A DNA stretch of 64,000 bases from Kitasatospora papulosa. Its GTDB lineage: Bacteria > Actinomycetota > Actinomycetes > Streptomycetales > Streptomycetaceae. The notes below the pieces were generated by a model. The model searched no databases. It worked only from the letters and a program-made list of their open reading frames with translations, and was not told where the DNA came from. The position numbers and the translations under genes are program-made. Each line of letters opens with the position of its first letter. The stretch's first letter is position 1. The DNA is taken from contig NZ_JNYQ01000019.1 of NCBI RefSeq assembly GCF_000717245.1, positions 24,238 to 88,237 of the forward strand, written 5' to 3'. Positions 61,881 to 64,000 of this stretch are shown here, piece after piece.

Positions 61881-62162
61881 GTGCCAGGACAGGGGAAAAG
61901 AAGGCGGCGGCAGGAGGACGCGCGGCAGCGGTTCGCTGCTCGCACCGCGCCGGACCCGGGAGAGTGGGAAGTGGTCGTTGAGACTCCGGACCAGGCGGAG
62001 ATGCGTACGAGGTTGCGTCGTCTTCGGGAAGCCGGAGTCGACAGGGCGATGATCCGGATCGACACGCTGTGCGGACGCCTGGCGGCTGCAACCACCTACC
62101 GGCTGAGCCGTTTCGTGACGGACCCCGCGCGAGAGTCCATGCACGAGCACTCCGATCATTGA
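61881..62162 (+). CDS. Small basic hypothetical protein
   Basis: About 93 residues: N-terminal basic tract GQGKRRRRQEDARQRFAART, then DPGEWEVVVETPDQAEMRTR and a C-terminal RIDTLCGRLAAATTYRLSRF segment. The composition and codon bias look coding, and the layout resembles small conserved Streptomyces hypotheticals. The GTG start is a guess; the frame opens at 61809. Function unknown. Confidence 0.5.
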   Translation: MPGQGKRRRRQEDARQRFAARTAPDPGEWEVVVETPDQAEMRTRLRRLREAGVDRAMIRIDTLCGRLAAATTYRLSRFVTDPARESMHEHSDH

Positions 62163-62167
62163 TCGAC

Positions 62168-62465
62168 CGGGGCTCCGGGCGTGATCTGCCCGAGCGGTAC
62201 GGACCCTGGCAGACCGACTACGAGCGGATCGCCCGCTGGGAACCGGACGGGACCGGGGCGAAGCCGCATCCCGTCCAGGTCCGCGACGATGCGGTGGGCC
62301 GGGGGAGTGGACCGTCGCCATCGACTCCACGGTCAACCGGCCCATCAGCACGCCGCTGGCGTCCGAAAGGGGGGCGTAGACCGGGACGAACGGGAAGATC
62401 CGAGCCGCGCACAGACGCGCCAAGCCCTCAGCCGATCCCTCGCTGGGCACCTCACCGCAGCCGGC
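62168..62465 (+). pseudogene. IS5-family transposase N-terminal remnant, frameshifted
   Basis: GRDLPERYGPWQTDYERIAR then WEPDGT is the IS5 N-terminal signature. It is followed, in another frame, by EWTVAIDSTVNR (the D-S-T catalytic block) and, in a third, by HQHAAGVRKGG. Two frameshifts within 200 bp show it is dead. The remainder of the element is missing. Confidence 0.78.
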
Positions 62466-62827
62466 TCCGACCACCCCTGGACCCACGTCCGCTTCACCGC
62501 CTTCTGGATCAGCCGCAACCCCCTGGAACCGGTCCTCGTGGTCCCAACCCGTCGCGGAAATCAGCGCCGACGTGGCACGGGACCACATCGTGTGGCGCCA
62601 CCCGCTGCGTCACGAACGGCTCCGCCACGACGCCACCGAAGCCGATGTCCTGCCGTTCGACGAGACGCAGTAGCTGCACAGGGCGGAGTACACCGCTCCA
62701 GCTATGCCGCACGGCTGCTCTTCACATCGCTGAGCGGAGAGAACTCCATGATCATGTAGGCCCGTGTCCGTTCTGGTTCTCATCCATCTCCCCGGGCGCC
62801 CGATGCTGGACCTTCTGAGAAAGAAGC
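62466..62827. other. Degenerate stretch after the IS5 relic
   Basis: Fragments of protein-like sequence exist (HPWTHVRFTAFWISRNPLEP, then EISADVARDHIVWRHPLRHE after a frame change), but no family is recognised and frames are broken. Treated as decayed DNA. Confidence 0.4.
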
Positions 62828-63355
62828 TCAGTCACCTGTTGCCCCGTCGGTCCGCTCTCGCAGGAAGTCGGCGTGGCCGTTGTGGCGGGCGTACTCCTGG
62901 ATCATCAACATGTAGACCCAGCGCAGGCTGAGGGTAACTCCGTAGGATGACATGAAGGTCTCGTCGAGATCGTGTCCAGCCGCCGCCGCGTCGCACGCTT
63001 TGACCTCGGCCTGGAAGAATGCGAAGTCTCTCTCCGCATCGGCCGCGTGAACTCCGCCGAGTCCCTCGTTGCTATCTGACGGGCCGGTGAATACGTCTCC
63101 GATAGCCTCACTGGCGAAGCTTCGCCGGAACCACCATCGCTCCACTTCCGCCATGTGCCGGACAAGGCCCAGCAGGGTAAGGTCCGACGGCTCTACGGTC
63201 GTCCGCGCCAATTGGGCCGGCTCAAGCCCGGCGCACTTGGCCTGCAACGTCTCCCGGTGCCAGTTCAGCCAACCCTCCAACATCTGACGCTCAGTTACGG
63301 TGCCCAGACCGCCCAGCTGCTGGGTCCGCTTGACCGATGGTGCTGTCCATGTCAT
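62828..63355 (-). CDS. DinB/DUF664-family protein
   Basis: 175 residues. The four-helix-bundle pattern of DinB-like proteins: ERQMLEGWLNWHRETLQAKC, LTLLGLVRHMAEVERWWFRR with the metal-ligand His in the second helix, and LRWVYMLMIQEYARHNGHAD with the C-terminal H-x2-H pair. Related proteins include mycothiol- and bacillithiol-dependent S-transferases and uncharacterised metal proteins. Start ATG 63355 after AAGGTGGA. Monocistronic. Confidence 0.88.
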   Translation of the reverse strand: MTWTAPSVKRTQQLGGLGTVTERQMLEGWLNWHRETLQAKCAGLEPAQLARTTVEPSDLTLLGLVRHMAEVERWWFRRSFASEAIGDVFTGPSDSNEGLGGVHAADAERDFAFFQAEVKACDAAAAGHDLDETFMSSYGVTLSLRWVYMLMIQEYARHNGHADFLRERTDGATGD

Positions 63356-64000
63356 GAATCCACCTTGCATCGCCGCCCGGGAGGGCTCAAGTGGGTAAAG
63401 TGGCAGAGCGGCCAGGTCCATCCTTGGTGATTACTGAGCGTAAAGAACCAGCTGGTGCCAGACGAGTGGTGGGAGTACCAGCGAGTGGTGCCAGCGGCGT
63501 CGTCGCGGCCGCAGGGTTGTGTCCGGCCCCGGCGCCGCACCCCGCCCCGAGCTATGCCGCCGCGTACTGATGTACACGCCCGCCCCGCCACTCCACCCAC
63601 TCCGGCTGATCGAGCAGCTGGTCCGCGCCCGGGAGCCCTGCCCGTCGCAAGAACGAGGGGACATGACGCATTACACGAAGACCATCGAAGAGTCTCCCGG
63701 GCAAAGCCCTGGCAGGATCACGCGGCAGCGAGTTGTCCCTTCGTGGCGAACCGCTGCTCCCATCTACCGGGGGCTGCGCAGTAGACAGGAGACCCGCCCC
63801 GCAGCGGCAGATCTCGTGGTGTGTCTCAGTCTGCCGTGCTGCCGGTGGCGATTGCCTGGCCGTGTCCCGGCGGCCCGTGGCGGCCTAGACACGCTTTCGC
63901 TTTGCACGTCAGCGGGGGTGGAATGGTTCCGGGACGGCTGGTGGGCGCGTGATCGTTGCAGCCGACGGGCGCCGGCCCCACGCTGGTTGAGCACTGACCG
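63356..64000. other. Window-end region without a confident gene
   Basis: On the plus strand a frame from ATG 63570 stays open to the window edge (MYTPAPPLHPLRLIEQLVRA at its start), but codon bias weakens after about 30 codons and no family is recognised. It could be the 5' part of a gene continuing outside or chance. Nothing else stands out. Confidence 0.35.

Overview
The window is high-GC actinobacterial DNA, almost certainly a Streptomyces chromosome, probably an arm or arm-proximal region. Reasons: very strong G/C third-position bias, GTG/TTG starts, bldA-type TTA codons, an AfsA/ScbR-type butyrolactone module, a CebR-type operator, SAV_915 and DUF6924 family proteins, and many decayed insertion sequences. 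No rRNA, tRNA or CRISPR array was seen.

Layout. 1-5.5 kb: nicotinate phosphoribosyltransferase followed by a truncated universal stress protein, with a DevR/OsdR-like palindrome upstream, then small membrane, YrhK, XRE and GNAT genes. 5.6-11.3 kb: a four-gene molybdenum hydroxylase operon (2Fe-2S, FAD and Mo subunits, XdhC), divergent from a TetR gene with two palindromic operators between them. 11.3-19.8 kb: an NmrA-family gene, a leucine-rich-variant repeat protein and a fasciclin protein, set in a graveyard of aldo/keto reductase, TetR, IS5, IS3, serine recombinase, tyrosine recombinase, HAD, NmrA-copy and nSTAND-WD40 remnants. 20-22.3 kb: a secreted glycoside hydrolase with FnIII and CBM2 domains and a CebR box. 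23-29.4 kb: an Lrp-regulated, translationally coupled catabolic operon ending in a fused ketopantoate reductase-like/M20 peptidase protein. 30-34 kb: a DUF6924 protein and a large Tat-exported discoidin-domain protein. 34.9-38.7 kb: diaminopimelate decarboxylase with SAV_915, a second Usp, an IS256 scar and a tandem GNAT.

39.3-61 kb is the most interesting part: an apparent biosynthetic gene cluster. A ten-gene minus-strand operon (FAD monooxygenase, cupin, MetRS-like enzyme, PanD, lysine/ornithine N-hydroxylase, DAO-type oxidase, condensation-like protein, VOC protein, ferredoxin, P450) faces a plus-strand set (MFS exporter, asparagine synthetase, GatC-like protein, amidase, thioesterase). 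A very long hairpin separates the converging ends. N-hydroxylase, cupin, MetRS-like enzyme and DAO oxidase together form the hydrazine (N-N bond) machinery known from hydrazinoacetate pathways. Here the usual cupin-MetRS didomain is split into two overlapping genes, and a complete aspartate decarboxylase in the same operon points to beta-alanine as the amine partner. This would make the product a hydrazinopropionate-derived metabolite; that chemistry is inference.

The cluster is flanked by a gamma-butyrolactone-type module: an AfsA homologue, an SDR, two TetR receptor-like genes and a domesticated IS701-type transposase-like protein. Two near-identical AAAATAG-N6-CTAT palindromes lie in its promoters. 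Four genes of the cluster carry TTA codons, suggesting butyrolactone and bldA control. 61-64 kb holds small hypothetical genes, an IS5 relic and a DinB-family gene.
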